This document shows, in pieces, positions 32,125 through 43,742 of a stretch of 64,000 nucleotides of DNA. Source of the DNA: Macrocystis pyrifera (lineage: Eukaryota > Sar > Phaeophyceae > Laminariales > Laminariaceae); NCBI GenBank assembly GCA_031763025.1, contig JASSKH010000010.1:8387427-8451426 (forward strand). The letters are read 5' to 3'. The number at the start of each line of letters is the position of its first letter. Positions within the stretch are counted from its first letter, which is position 1. The notes beneath the pieces are model-generated. The model searched no databases and was not told where the DNA came from. It saw nothing but the letters and a program-made list of their open reading frames with translations. The position numbers and the translations under genes were made by a program.

Positions 32125-33162
32125 TTTCCTCTATGCATTCGATCCTAAAGCTATAGTACTCGTGTAGGTGCTCGTGGCGCTGTGTAAATTGCTATTGTTG
32201 TGCTAGGTTTCTTCGCTGTCACGCGCATCGCTCAAGTATTGTATTTAGCCCTGCGAACCCCATTACATCAATGAAATCTATTGTACTGGTGCAGATGCTC
32301 GTGCCGCTGTCGTGCGCTCTGGCTGGGTATCCCCGCCGAGTACGACCACGATTAGTACCAATAATCAACACGCAGACGCTCAGTCTGAGCCGAACCCCGC
32401 CTGCTGGGGTGTCGTCTGTGACTGTCCCGACTGGTCTCTGTCGTCACTCTCACCTAATCCAACTGTGTCGTCACGACAGAAAAGACAAGCAAACTGAGAA
32501 CAGCGCTCGAATGAATTCCATCGAGGGCAATAATAATATATATTATTCGACATTTTTTTAAAGAGAAAAACACAAAAGCTGTGCACGAACTAAATTGAAA
32601 TAACACCAGGATGAAAAAAACAAAAAATCAAGAAGCAGGAGAGAAAAGTCGAAGCACTTTGAGGTAACACGACAACACGACTACACCACAAGGCCGAAAA
32701 GGGCGTACTTCGAGAAAGCAAAATGGGGGCTACTGAACCAAACAAAACAAACTATTTCATGGTGAAAGCTACGGAAAGCAAGGCAGACCGCAAACAGGGC
32801 TCGACATAGGTTTCGATGCAACTGCTTCCATTACCACATTTTCACGCGGTCTGTCGCGTCCTTACATGGCCCAACTTCGAAGCTCCGAGTTCTCCTGTAT
32901 TATCATGGCAAAGGGCCGCGGACCCGGCAACAACCTCGAAAACCGGACGAACGAGGTGAAGACTGCTTTAGTTTTTCCTCGATCTTGAGTGTACTTCATT
33001 CAGGTGTCATTAATGAAGTACAGAGTATAACACTGGCTACTGGCTACGCGAACGGCCAGTTCAGTTCAGTCATTTTCATGTCTCGCGCGTTTTCCACCCT
33101 GCTCCATGGCATTCGTGCAGGAACACCAGGTTGTTCACTGATTTAGGAGACTATCTGTTTTT
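32125..33162. other. No gene recognised
   Basis: Flank of the retroelement. A stretch at about 32196-32263 resembles sequence left of the element (18566-18633): gt.ctaggttt..cgctgt.acgcgcatc. The plus ORF at 32271-32561 has a hydrophobic start but no other support. Confidence 0.4.
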
Positions 33163-33709
<547 letters not shown>

Positions 33710-34290
33710 TCGGTGCTCTAAATCACTCAACAGTGCGATTTCCATGAAGAGGGGGGTTAAAAATATTGGCCAGGACCACGTACAACCTATACTGCTGAAT
33801 ATCTGATCAACGTCCATCGGCACTGCTGTGCAGCTGGGCGCAAAGCACTAGTTACACCCGTATTGCGTTGACATTGTTCCAGTAGCCGAGCACGGCAGCA
33901 ATAGCGCAGCGACGGTAGGCAACAATGTGTTGACATCGCGCAGCACCCAGCGGCGCAGCAAACTCGGGGTGTTTTGTAGAGTTTCGACTACCTTTTGGCG
34001 CAATTACGACCACACGCTTTCGTTTGAACGACCCCGGAGGATTTCCTCAACTATTCACCGGTCACTGCCGTTACGGCAGATAGATGTTTTAGCGAACGAA
34101 TAGCCAAGGGTCAAGTAGCTGACCGAGGATGTGCGCGCCTGCCTCAACATTTCTCACGAATCTCATCATCATCTCCACCACTACTTCTATAGGCTCCGAT
34201 GTCCGTTGTCCTCAAATATTTGCCAAATATATATATAAGCGGCCTTTGCTACACGCCTGTGTAACAACCTGTCACGGGTGCAACAATTAT
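33710..34290. other. No gene recognised
   Basis: Short ORFs only. No repeat shared with the rest of the window. Confidence 0.4.
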
Positions 34291-34358
34291 TGTTATGAGG
34301 CTCGATTGGGTAGGCGATTGGTTAACCTTTCACCTTTAGCCCAACGGACTTTAACAAA

Positions 34359-34376
34359 TGGCGACGACGGCAGAAC
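34359..34376 (+). promoter_or_regulatory. Candidate primer-binding site of the TRIM
   Basis: TGGCGACGACGG begins two bases after the left terminal repeat. It shares TGGCG.C..CGGC with the chromovirus primer site. Confidence 0.5.
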
Positions 34377-34537
34377 ATGGGTCGTTGGTCGTGAGTTCGA
34401 ATTTCACGTCCACCATGAAATCACTTTTTGAAAAGTGAATTTCCTCATGTCAAGAATCTGAAAAAATACTTCTGGATCCCCAGAAATTGGAACCGCGTGT
34501 TGGTGTCACGCGTCGACCCGTATATCCGGTCCGTTCC

Positions 34538-34549
34538 AGGGGGGGAGAG
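34538..34549 (+). promoter_or_regulatory. Polypurine tract of the TRIM
   Basis: agggggggagag directly abuts the TG of the right terminal repeat, the position expected for the plus-strand primer of reverse transcription. Confidence 0.6.
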
Positions 34550-34621
34550 TGTTATGAGGTTCGATTGGGTAGGCGATTGGTTAACCTTTTACCTTTAGCC
34601 CAACGGACGAAGACCTTAACA

Positions 34622-35137
34622 CTACCAGGTAACACACCAGAATACCGTGTGAGATGATGTAGTGTACTGATCTATTAATACCTGGTATATAGGAAATATT
34701 CGCCACGGGGGGGCAAAAAAACACTACGTCCCGAGGAAACACGCCAACCGACACAACGGAAACTGCAGAGGACACACACCAACGAGCCGCTTACCCCCGA
34801 GTGAAACGTTAACGAAAGAGCAGAAACCTCAGCTAGGAGACTCAACCGGACCATCTCCGACGAAAACACGCCTACTGGAATGATGCAAGTCCCGAAACGG
34901 AAACAAACGGTACTTTCCTGAAGGAAAAACGTCTACGTATTGAAAAAGGAGAACTGCGAACAGCGGGACTTACTTAGTCCTAGATGCAAGACGCGACGAT
35001 TTGTTTCGTAACCGAAGTCTGTGCCATTGGTCGAGGCTGGCCTTTCGGCCGCCCAGGGGCGTTGGGAAGAACGCCACCAAAACACGCGGCGTGGCCGCGC
35101 GCCCGTTCTTACCGTCCCCGATCCCCCGTTCAAAGGC
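34622..35137. other. No gene recognised
   Basis: No supported ORF or repeat. Confidence 0.35.
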
Positions 35138-35190
35138 TTGGGATTAGGGTTAGGGTTTGGATGAGGGTTAGGGCTGGGGTCGGGCTGGTG
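35138..35190. repeat. Interstitial telomere-like tract
   Basis: Contains ggattagggttagggttt followed by gagggttagggctgggg, diverged TTAGGG-type repeats. Confidence 0.7.
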
Positions 35191-35229
35191 TGTGTTCCCC
35201 GTGCAAAATGAAATTTACCACAACATAAC

Positions 35230-35450
35230 AGACGTCCGTGACGAAATTCGTTGCATCCCCATCCCGCATTCAGGCATTAGCCGACCAGGGAACACAAAAC
35301 GGTGCATCCCCGGAGAAAAGCATCCCCCGGACTAATGTACACCCCAACCAGGAGACACAACAAACGACGAATCTCGTCAGGAAGAGGGCCTGCATAATTA
35401 AAGGGATCCACCCGACCAGGAGCCACAAACGGTTAATCCCTGGAGGTACG
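35230..35450. repeat. Diverged tandem repeats of about 70 bp
   Basis: Three related segments share gaccagg.a.cacaaa followed by cgg(t)..atcccc/ccctgg.g. Too diverged for exact borders. Confidence 0.5.
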
Positions 35451-35892
35451 TATGGCGCGTGACTCAGCGAAACTGACTGGTCGTTTGTTTTGCTTACGTA
35501 CTACAATTGAAGTCGAAACCGGCGTATTGGTTTCGGAGGTCGCCACATAGCTCGATAACGCCGATTTGAAACCGGCGATATTGAAACGTCAACCACCGTC
35601 GTTTTCAGAACGATCTCCGTAGATACGAGTACAAGTATATCGCCGAGTTTATGTGAGCGGTCAAAAGATCGATCGGCTCCGTTCTCAGAACGATCTCCAT
35701 CACTGGCATTGCCGCGGTACAACGTCTGAAACTCTAGAATAGACCCAAACCCATCAAGCCGTTGAGGTCCCTCGCGGTACGAGGTATGCTCACGTTTTCA
35801 ATGAGACGGTGTAGTGTGCGGGCGCGGATAAAAAAAACGCAAATGAATAAATACAACCGCTAATACCATTGACGACGACACTGCCTGCTCAT

Positions 35893-36145
35893 TGATGCGA
35901 TCCCTGGACAGGTTTGCCTATTAAGTCGGTACCTGTTGGTACTCATGTGGGACGCTTGCTTAGAGATAGAAGAGGAGCAGTTTTATTCCTTTCGTGCACG
36001 CAGAGACTGAGACCAACCTTGCGCCCCTCTGGAAAACCCCTGGTTTTCCCTCAGAAACGCCTTCCATGTATTTCAAATACGATCCCAGTGCCTGAATCCA
36101 GGTAATTTCCGTGCTTTCAACCTCATTCAGAGCAGTATCATAACA
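35893..36145 (-). repeat. Diverged solo LTR related to the chromovirus LTR
   Basis: From tccctggacaggt to cataaca this 253-bp stretch aligns with the chromovirus LTR (shared: agcagttttattcctttcgt, gcgcccctctggaaaacccc-type segment), with a deletion near its start and many substitutions. No internal sequence and no second LTR, so a solo LTR of a related older element. Confidence 0.85.
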
Positions 36146-36972
36146 CAGCGTCGAGGTGGTCTCACGATCGTTACTAAGGAAAAATAAACTCGTGTCGAGC
36201 AGGCGGTTTCGCGAGGATGGTCGAGAGGTTTTTTAAAGCTACCAACAACAACGGCGGGGGGGGCGGGCAGAATAAGTACTCTTGTGGCGCTCCGGCCGTG
36301 GCGAAATTTAACGGAGCCCAATGGGACTCTGCAACTTACTGCAGCAGGTCCGAGTGGAGTCCGCGGTACCTACGGTACGAGCAGCCTGGTATATCCTACA
36401 GAAGAATATATATACATATATTTGAAGACCGCACGCTCAATGTTCAGGCTCCAAATAAAAAACGTTCACAGATTTTCGTGGACAAAACACCGCTTGGGGC
36501 GCGCGTTTTTTACTTGGTTCTAGTATTACATTATTTTGGCCCAAATGGATCAGGCATTATACCTGATTTCGGCCACAGGCCCCCAAACTAAAAGCACCCA
36601 TTCCTTGGTTGATTGGTGGATTGATTGTGCAGCAGTATTGCAATCCGGACGTAATATAAAAAGACTAACAATAAGAAAGGAAGGCTGAGATATACCCAGA
36701 CATTAATGATTGTTGATGTGATTTACGTTTGGGATTTGGTTGTAATTTCTCGAGTTTTCCCGTAGTGTACCGCACCCATTCTCAACAAACAAACCCAAAA
36801 AGAGTTACACTGCTTGCTGTTGAACATGATACATGTTGTCAATGGCAGGCGATGAAGTACACGGTTAGTACCAGGTAGATGGAGATACGTTGAGGCAATG
36901 TACGCGATATTTTTTACCTGCTGGTACAGCAGTAGCAGTACTGGTACATTCGATTAATATCATCATGCGCTG
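36146..36972. other. No gene recognised
   Basis: Short ORFs only. Includes an ATATAT-rich stretch near 36405-36420. Confidence 0.35.
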
Positions 36973-37080
36973 ACCCTTTTACTATGACAGTCTCGTTTAG
37001 GGGACAAACTGCTTGTTTTGTGATTTGACTGGTTTGTCCTGATTAAAGCGGCGGGAACAGTACTAAAAATTTAAAGGGTT
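36973..37080. repeat. MITE-like family B, copy B5
   Basis: Ends acccttttactatgacagtc and actaaaaatttaaagggtt with the inner ggggacaaac / ggtttgtcc arms. Confidence 0.65.
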
Positions 37081-37085
37081 AGGGG

Positions 37086-37116
<31 letters not shown>
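37086..37116. repeat. (TCTG)n microsatellite
   Basis: Seven to eight perfect TCTG units between MITE copy B5 and SINE copy S2. Confidence 0.9.
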
Positions 37117-37135
37117 CGAAGAGAGTCGAAGGTGA

Positions 37136-37413
37136 GTCCCCGGTGGCTTAGCATGTGGTCTGCATGCCTACCAAGGTTAATTTCGTGGGTTCAAGTCTCA
37201 CCGCGTGTATACAAACAGTACTCGTGAGGACTTTTTCGTGCATACAACTCGACTATTGAGAGCGGAAAGCACGAAAGCGTGAATTAGCTACATTCGATGC
37301 AAATCGACGAGCAGTGGGAATACTGAACCCTGTCTATGCGTGACAAAAAACAAAGGCACGTGCCGGGGGGAAGAAGGGACGACATCTGGGACCACTGCTT
37401 GTCCAGAAGAAGA
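37136..37413 (+). mobile_element. SINE copy S2
   Basis: Head gtccccggtggcttagcatg, B-box gggttcaagtctcacc, body to cttgtccagaag. The normal end is missing; it joins an oppositely oriented copy through a T/A tract. Confidence 0.85.
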
Positions 37414-37415
37414 CT

Positions 37416-37737
37416 TTTTTTTTTTTTTTTTTTTTTTTTTCATCATCACTTTTACTTTCCAGCCCACTCGTAGGAGGTTTTACCCTCGACGATCTTCTGG
37501 ACAAGGCGTGGTCACAGGGGGTCGTCCCTTCTCCCCCCCGGTACGTGCCTTTATTTTTTATCGCGCATAGGGTTCAGCATTCCCACTGCTCGTCGATTTT
37601 CATCGAATGTACAGCTAACTCACGCTCTCGCGCTTTCCGCTAATCAAATTTTATGCAAGAAAAAGTCCCTATCACTCGGTGAGACTCGAACTCACGAAAT
37701 TGATCTTGATAGGACCACCTACCAAGCCACCGGGGAC
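37416..37737 (-). mobile_element. SINE copy S3
   Basis: Complete copy in reverse: T run of about 24, then catcatcacttttactttcc, ending in the tRNA-like head (accaagccaccggggacg). Forms a tail-to-tail inverted pair with S2. Confidence 0.9.
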
Positions 37738-39310
37738 GCTGCCGAGGGTTAAAGAAAGTGAAAGCGATGATTATAAAAACAAAACAAAACAAAACAAAAA
37801 CAGCAGCAGCAGTACAAAAAAACAAAACACAAATTTTAACCCAAGGATGGGAAACGTGGCTGTGCACGAACCTCGGAACGAATGTGGCCACGCATGAGAG
37901 ATCACACTGGTCGTGCAGGCATCGTCCCAACGCCTCTCGACCCAAAGAACAGTCTCGGAACGTGCCGTGAATGATGAATGGCGGAACGAATGTCGCGGGT
38001 TGGACTCCACGATCCAGCCGGGGATCCCAGCATTGATCGGGAGTGATACCTCCGTCAACAGAAAATTATTAATATTTTCTTCAGAATATAGCGATGCCCG
38101 CTGTCCATAAATACGCCTCCTCCACGGCTCTATTCACGGGTGATGGATATTGTTGTGCGAGCGATGGATGGCATGGATGCATCATATTTCAGCCGTTTAC
38201 TTTGTTTATTTGTCCCACCGATCTACCCAGAACCACACCAACCACCGGTACTCGAAAGTTATAGATTCAAGGAGTCACGGATAGCAGTATAGCAGTTTTG
38301 ACGTCTGGCACCCCGTAGGACCGATATATGTCAGAAACCGCACGAAACAAAAGCACCAGCTGGGCCATATGAAACCCACCCATCGAACATCCAGTCGTCT
38401 ACAATTTCGAAAAGTGTAATTGCCTATCTCCAAACAACAGAAAGCAAGCAGTGTCCGCTGCTGCTGTGCCGCGGACAGTCAAGAGAGAGGTAGTTACAAG
38501 TAAGGGCATTTGACTGATACGTGCGGCGACTTACTACTACTACTGCTGCTGCTGCGGTGCTGTGCGTGTTGGCCATGCACCCGACAAGCCATGGACCACA
38601 GGTAGCAGGATTCATAGCCGCGGAGCTTCCTCGCGACAAAGGTATGCTCACAATGATTTGGTACGTCACACGTTTCGCGGATACGGCTGCCTAATACTCA
38701 CGCACGAGTCGGGCGCTCAGATTTTCTCTTGTAGCTGGAGCGGCGGGGGGGGTCGTTCGTATCTCCAAAGAAGAGCGAACAGAACGATAGATTGAAGGGG
38801 CTTCAAACCTTGTCGTGAGTACGTACGTACGTACGTGAGTGTGTGCGGTGGTTGTGTTGCTATGTTTCTACTCGTCGACATCCAGCGGGGCTTGGTTGAC
38901 GAATGCAGAAGGAGACGGCAGACGACAAGGTAGCAAGTAGGTACCAGACCGACTATTATTAGGATAGCAGGTAAGCAGGTAGTGTCTTATCTGTGAGATT
39001 GTGCTATACGTATCACAAACTGCTGCGGCTACCTGAAGGGTGTTCTTTTCTTTTTTAATTAACAAACAGCTGAGAGGTGAGGTCGAAGAATACGATCGAA
39101 GCTCGTCTTTGCAAGCTGTGTGTCTTTTACTACAGCAGTAGTGATACTTCGATCGCGCGTACTATATAATATTATTAATGTGGGATTTGTATGGCCTCGT
39201 GCAGAAAATAGAGCAGTCCGTATCGTATAAGTTAATTGAGACAAAAAATTGAAGCTGCAGATTTCAACGAGTGGGTGTGTCTATAGGAATTTGGAAACGA
39301 CAAGAAGAGA
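37738..39310. other. No gene recognised
   Basis: Includes an A-rich tract with CAG units near 37785-37820 and a short (GTAC)n near 38818. No supported gene. Confidence 0.35.
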
Positions 39311-39415
39311 AATGCATGAGGGATACTACTGATTTAAGTAAGGATATTTGGTTTATATAGAAACGGCATCATGTGTGTACGCTATTTTGTCGGAAGGCAA
39401 AGCATAATAATAATG
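39311..39415. repeat. Repeat module M, copy 1
   Basis: Starts atgagggatactactgattt and contains aaggatatttggtttatata and gtcggaaggcaaagcataat. A second copy interrupts SINE S9 at 49229-49325. Confidence 0.7.
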
Positions 39416-39594
39416 TTTTGTTTGTATGTTTATTTCCGAAAATGAAAAAAAAGAAAATATCCGGAGTATAGGTTGTGTACGTACGTAGCTTGTCACGAGT
39501 GAGAAACGCCCCCCTCTCCCTCTCTCCCTACCTCTACCCCTACCCCCCCCTTTTCTTTTTTTTGGCTGGTGCTTATTTCATACCTGGTACCACA

Positions 39595-40687
39595 GGTGTG
39601 TGTGTGTGTGTTCTTCACATGAACCGTTCTTCTACTCGTCGACATCCAGCAAGCCCAGTGTCCGTGCTGATTCTTCACCCTAGAAAGATACGAGCTCTGT
39701 GGTCACAGACTACGACACAGAGATAACACACCGTAATGCATTAATAGCCTACGCAATACCATGCCTTCGCACTAGGTGCGGCCGACACAACATACATACA
39801 TACGCCAGCAACCAAAATGCACCATAAAGAAAGAGAAGCAACGAAGAAAAACCAAACAGAAAAAGAACAAGAAAAAGAAAAAGAAAAGGAGAAGAATCCC
39901 AAATAAATAAATAAAATGGGAAGCCAAAGCTGAGACACATACATACTTACCCCGAGCATGAGCCAAAAGGGACGTGCAAGGGGAAAGATACGAGAAGGAA
40001 ACAGGGGACTATGCATCCCGGTGAACACTTAACTACGTAACAAGAGCAATAGTGAGTGGGCCAGAATACGCTCGTCACCCACCCACTATGTAGTACTTCT
40101 TTCATAAATAAGGACAAGAAGGGAAACAAATCAAAATGCATACGTGGCTTGGTAGGTGGTCCGCGTGCCTGTCAAGATCAATTTCGTGGGTTCAAGTCCC
40201 ACCGAGTGCATGCTCATAGGGACTTTTTCTTGCATAAAAAAATTGATAAGCGGAAAGCGCGAAAGCGTGAGTTGGCTACATTCGATGAAAATCGACGAGC
40301 AGTGGGAATGCTGAACCCTATGCGCGACAAAAAATAAAGGCACGTACCGGGGGGGAGAAGGGACGACACATGTGACACGGCTTGTCCAGAAGATCGTCGA
40401 GGGCAAAACCTCCTACGAGTGGGCTGGGAAGTAAAAGTGATGGATAAAAAAAAAAAAAAAAAAATACCGAACGGCCGCAGCAGTTGGCGGTACGAGTAGC
40501 AAAGAAAAGTCCAACCTATTAGTCGGCCTGGTACCTTGCTACCCTAACTGCGGTCTCTCTGCTACTCTCTTCTACCGCGGTTTCCCTTCTACTCCTCCTG
40601 TTCCCCCCCCTGCCCCCATACACTTGTACGGTGTTCCTTCTACCCCTCCTGCTGTTACCCCTCCCCCCGTTCCCTCTAACACTACCT
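39595..40687 (-). mobile_element. LINE 3' end, copy L1 (5'-truncated, holds SINE S4)
   Basis: On the minus strand it runs from the 3' coding tail (40687) to an (AC)n tail (39595-39611 as GT on plus). Landmarks on plus: gttcttcacatgaaccgttc, gctgattcttcaccctagaa, aggtgcggccgacacaac, ggccgcagcagttggcggta. SINE S4 sits at 40144-40464 inside it. No intact ORF. Confidence 0.8.
40144..40464 (+). mobile_element. SINE copy S4, nested in LINE L1
   Basis: From gtggcttggtaggtggtccg to an A run of about 21. LINE copies L2 and L4 show the uninterrupted site (cataccgaacggccgc), so the insertion borders are visible. The usual first bases (tcccc) of the head are absent. Confidence 0.9.
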
Positions 40688-40747
40688 ACCTTGATCAGTA
40701 ACTACTGCTGTTTTATAATGTATTTTTTCGGTTTGCCTATGATTTCC

Positions 40748-41100
40748 CTTTATTTTATTTTTTTATTTATTTAATCATCACTTTCCACTTTCTTCCAGCT
40801 TAACTCGTGGGAGGTTTTACCCTCAGCGGTCTTCTTCTGGACAAGCCGTGATTACAGGTGTCGTCCCTTCTCCCCCCCGGTACGTGCCTTTATTTTTGGT
40901 CGGGCATAGAGTTCGGCATTCCCACTCTTCATCATGTTCATCGAATGTAGCCAACTCACGCTTTCTTTGCGCTCTCCGCCAAAAATCATTTTCTATGCAA
41001 GAAAAAGTCCTTACGAGTATGCACTCGGTGAGACTTGAACCCACGAAATTGATCTTATTAATAGTAGGCACGTGGACCACCTACTACGAAGCCACCGTGC
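40748..41100 (-). mobile_element. SINE copy S5
   Basis: Reverse copy: T-rich start, body, then the tRNA-like head ending gaagccacc. Carries extra attaat and tacg relative to other copies. Confidence 0.85.
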
Positions 41101-41172
41101 ACGGCGTACACATGCCGATTGGCTATCACTCTACTATTATTACTATTATTAGTCATTTATCTTTTATAATAT

Positions 41173-41488
41173 GTTTTTTTTTTCCAACATCCCTTTTACT
41201 TTCCAGCTTATACTATCTCGTAGATGTTTTTTTCCCTCAGCGATCTGATTCTCGACAAGCTGCGGTCACAGGTGTCACACGTCGCGCAAAGAGTTCAGCA
41301 TCCTCACCGCTCGTCGATTTTCATCGAGTGGCGCTAACTCACGCTCTCGCGCTTTCCGCAAAACACTTTTTTTCCAAGAGAAAGTAGTCCTTACGAGTAC
41401 TCGTATGCACCATGTGAGACTCGAACCTACGAAATTAGTCTTAACAGGCACGCGGACCACTTGCCAAGCCACTGCTGTGGGGACGCAG
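41173..41488 (-). mobile_element. SINE copy S6
   Basis: Reverse, with an internal deletion of the cacgtaccggggggga block and an extra actcgt next to ttacgagt. Confidence 0.8.
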
Positions 41489-41578
41489 TCTTACTCGGCT
41501 TATATTCAGACACCTAGCATTATTTTGATGATACCCCAAGACGTAAAAAAAAAGAAGAAAAAAAAAATGTACTGGTGG

Positions 41579-41643
41579 TATTTTTTTTTTTTTTTTTTAA
41601 TCATCACTTTTACTTTCCAGCCCACTCGTAGGAGGTTTTACCC
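41579..41643 (-). mobile_element. SINE copy S7 (3' fragment)
   Basis: Only the tail region: T run, aatcatcacttttactttcc, to ggaggttttaccct. Confidence 0.8.
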
Positions 41644-41944
41644 TACAACTGCTGTGTTACCAGTTATATCATAGTTATAGAATCCACCCCGGAAAATTCT
41701 CCACTCGTGGCTGTATACATCCTCGACTTTTTTTATTTATTCGTCGATTTGTGTACCAGGTATGTGTTTATATATTTACCTGGTATACGCATGGTTTGCT
41801 TATTTATTTACCCTCAGCAGGGAAAGAACCCGGCTGTGGCTATGCTACTCGTATCACAAACTGCTGCGGCTACCTCGAAGATGTTGAGTTATTTGCCTTG
41901 CTTGTTAATTCCTTTGGTTCTTAGTCTTGACCTGTTCGCATGCA

Positions 41945-43300
41945 GTGTGTGTGTGTTCTTCACATGAACCGTTCTTCTACTCGTCGACATCCAGCAAGCC
42001 CAGTGTCCGTGCTGATTCTTCACCCTAGAAAGATACGAGCTCTGTGGTCACAGACTACGACACAGAGAGAACACACCGTAATGCATTAATAGCCTACGCA
42101 ATACCATGCCTTCGCACTAGGTGCGGCCGACACAACATACATACATACGCCAGCAACCAAAATACCACCATAAAGAAAGAAGCAGCGAAGAAACCAAACC
42201 GAAAAAGAAAAGGAGAAGAATCCCAAAAAAATAAATAAAAAGGGAAGCCAAAGCTCAGACATATACTTACCCCGAGCATTAGCCAAAAGGGACGTGCAAG
42301 GGGGAAGAAACGAGAAGGAAAAAGGGGACTATGCATCCCGGTGAACACTTAACAACGTAAAAAGAGAAATAATGAGTGGGCCAAAATACGCTCGTCACCC
42401 ACCCACTATGTAGTACTTCTTTCATAAGGAAGGATAAGAAGGGGCAAATATATAGGAAACAGTTTAGTCATGGAACAAAAATCAAAGCACCAAGCCAATA
42501 CATACCGAACGGCCGCAGCAGTTGGTGGTACGAGTAGCAAAGAAAAGTCCAACCTATTATTAATAGTCGGCCTGGTACCTTGCTACCCTATCTGCGGTCT
42601 CTCTGCTACTCTCTTCTACCGCGGTTTCCCTTCTACTCCTCCTGTTCCCCCCCCTGCCCCCATACACTTGTACGGTGTTCCTTCTACCCCTCCTGCTGTT
42701 ACCCCTCCCCCCATTCCCTCTAACACTACCTGCAGCGGATGCACGGCGCTGTCTACTCAGCTTTGCCTCAGCCTCGTGCCACCTGCCCATGAACTGTTCA
42801 GCTGATTCGAGGATTCCCCGGTACCACTTTCCCGTCTGTTTTGCTGCAGTGGGCCACAGCAGTGCGGTCCCAACTCCAAAGACTAAAGGGGAGTCTTCCG
42901 TTGATCCCTCGGTGGCTTTGAACACTCTAAGGTCCTCAGCAATGGCCCTAGGCCAAGTCTTGGGCTGCCCGCCTGGTTTCGGGCTCCCCCCACCAGCGAT
43001 CGTCCCGAACATCAACCGACTGGGCAATCGCCCCTCGTGTTGCCACCAGAGCCCCCGCAAAGATGAGTCGCCGTTTACGGATGGTCGTTTCGATACTTTC
43101 GCATCGTGTTATCCTGAGCGCCTTCGCATACGAGAGGGTGGTGTGGTCGGTGCGTAGTCGGCGCTGGAAGCCAATGACTCGCAGAAGGACTTCGTGGTGG
43201 GCTGATCGAAGCTTGGCGAAGTGGTCCGCATTGGAGGTCCACGTCACGCAAAACCGTACAGCAATCACCTCGGCCTTCAGCATCCGGACTTTCAGACTAT
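41945..43300 (-). mobile_element. LINE 3' end, copy L2 with RT-tail remnant
   Basis: Same 3' non-coding region and (AC)n tail as L1, extended upstream into coding sequence to about 43300. Truncated there next to MITE-like copy B6. Confidence 0.85.
42560..43283 (-). pseudogene. C-terminal end of a non-LTR retrotransposon RT protein
   Basis: Two overlapping minus frames. The first (43283-42948) begins MLKAEVIAVRFCVTW, then KLRSAHHEVLLRVIGFQRR and IETTIRKRRLIFAGAL, the post-RT helical region common to LINE proteins. The second (from about 43060) continues with RLPSRLMFGTIAGG, TEDSPLVFGVGTALLWPTA and KWYRGILESAEQFM. The frame change near 43040-43060 shows decay. The same protein tail recurs in copy L7. 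Class identity is inferred from the typical LINE order. Confidence 0.7.
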
Positions 43301-43334
43301 ATGTATTAATAGTATGTAGTACTGCTGTTCCTCA

Positions 43335-43421
43335 GGACCTTTTTAGTATCACAGCAGTAGTCCCGTTTTGGGGACAAACTACTTGGAATTTGACTAGTTT
43401 GTCCCCAAACCAGGACTAAGC
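43335..43421. repeat. MITE-like family B, copy B6 (partial)
   Basis: agtcccgttttggggacaaac and gtttgtccccaaa face each other. Outer ends are worn. Confidence 0.6.
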
Positions 43422-43423
43422 CG

Positions 43424-43742
43424 GCGTCCCCGGTGGCTTGGTAGGTGGTCCGCGAGCCTATCAAGATCAATTTCGTGAGTTCGATTCTCACCGAGTGCAT
43501 GCTCGTAGGGACTTTTTCTTGCATAAAATTGATTAGCGGAAAGCGCGAGAGCGTGAGTTAGCTGTACATTCGATGAAAATCGACGAGCAGTGGGAATGCT
43601 GAACCCTATGCGCGATAAAAAATAAAGGCACGTACCGGGGGGGAGAAGGGACGACACCTGTGACCACGGCTTGTCCAGAAGATCGTCGAGGGTAAAACCT
43701 CCTACGAGTACGAGTGGGCTGGAAAGTAAAAGTGATGATTAA
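43424..43742 (+). mobile_element. SINE copy S8
   Basis: Complete from gcgtccccggtggcttgg to gtgatgatta. Instead of poly(A) it ends in ttaagggttaagggttaag. Confidence 0.9.

Larger units (their letters stand above)
34291..34621 (+). mobile_element. TRIM-like miniature LTR element
   Basis: 331-bp element with direct terminal repeats of 66 bp (34291-34356) and 72 bp (34550-34621), both starting TGTTATGAGG and ending TTAACA. A primer-binding-like TGGCGACGACGG lies two bases inside the left repeat, and a purine tract (agggggggagag) lies directly before the right repeat. The 193-bp interior has no ORF. These are the defining parts of terminal-repeat retrotransposons in miniature, which are copied by larger LTR elements in trans. 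Flanks (attat and ctacc) show no target duplication. The interior also contains a T-arm-like GTGAGTTCGAATTTCAC. Confidence 0.75.

Noticed and set aside
32271-32561. Small ORF with signal-peptide-like start
   Set aside because: A hydrophobic start alone is weak evidence; low-complexity remainder, no neighbours supporting a gene.
39595-40141. Overlapping minus ORFs rich in Phe/Leu as membrane proteins
   Set aside because: They fall in the LINE 3' non-coding region (GAAAAAG-rich plus strand) and recur only because the repeat recurs.
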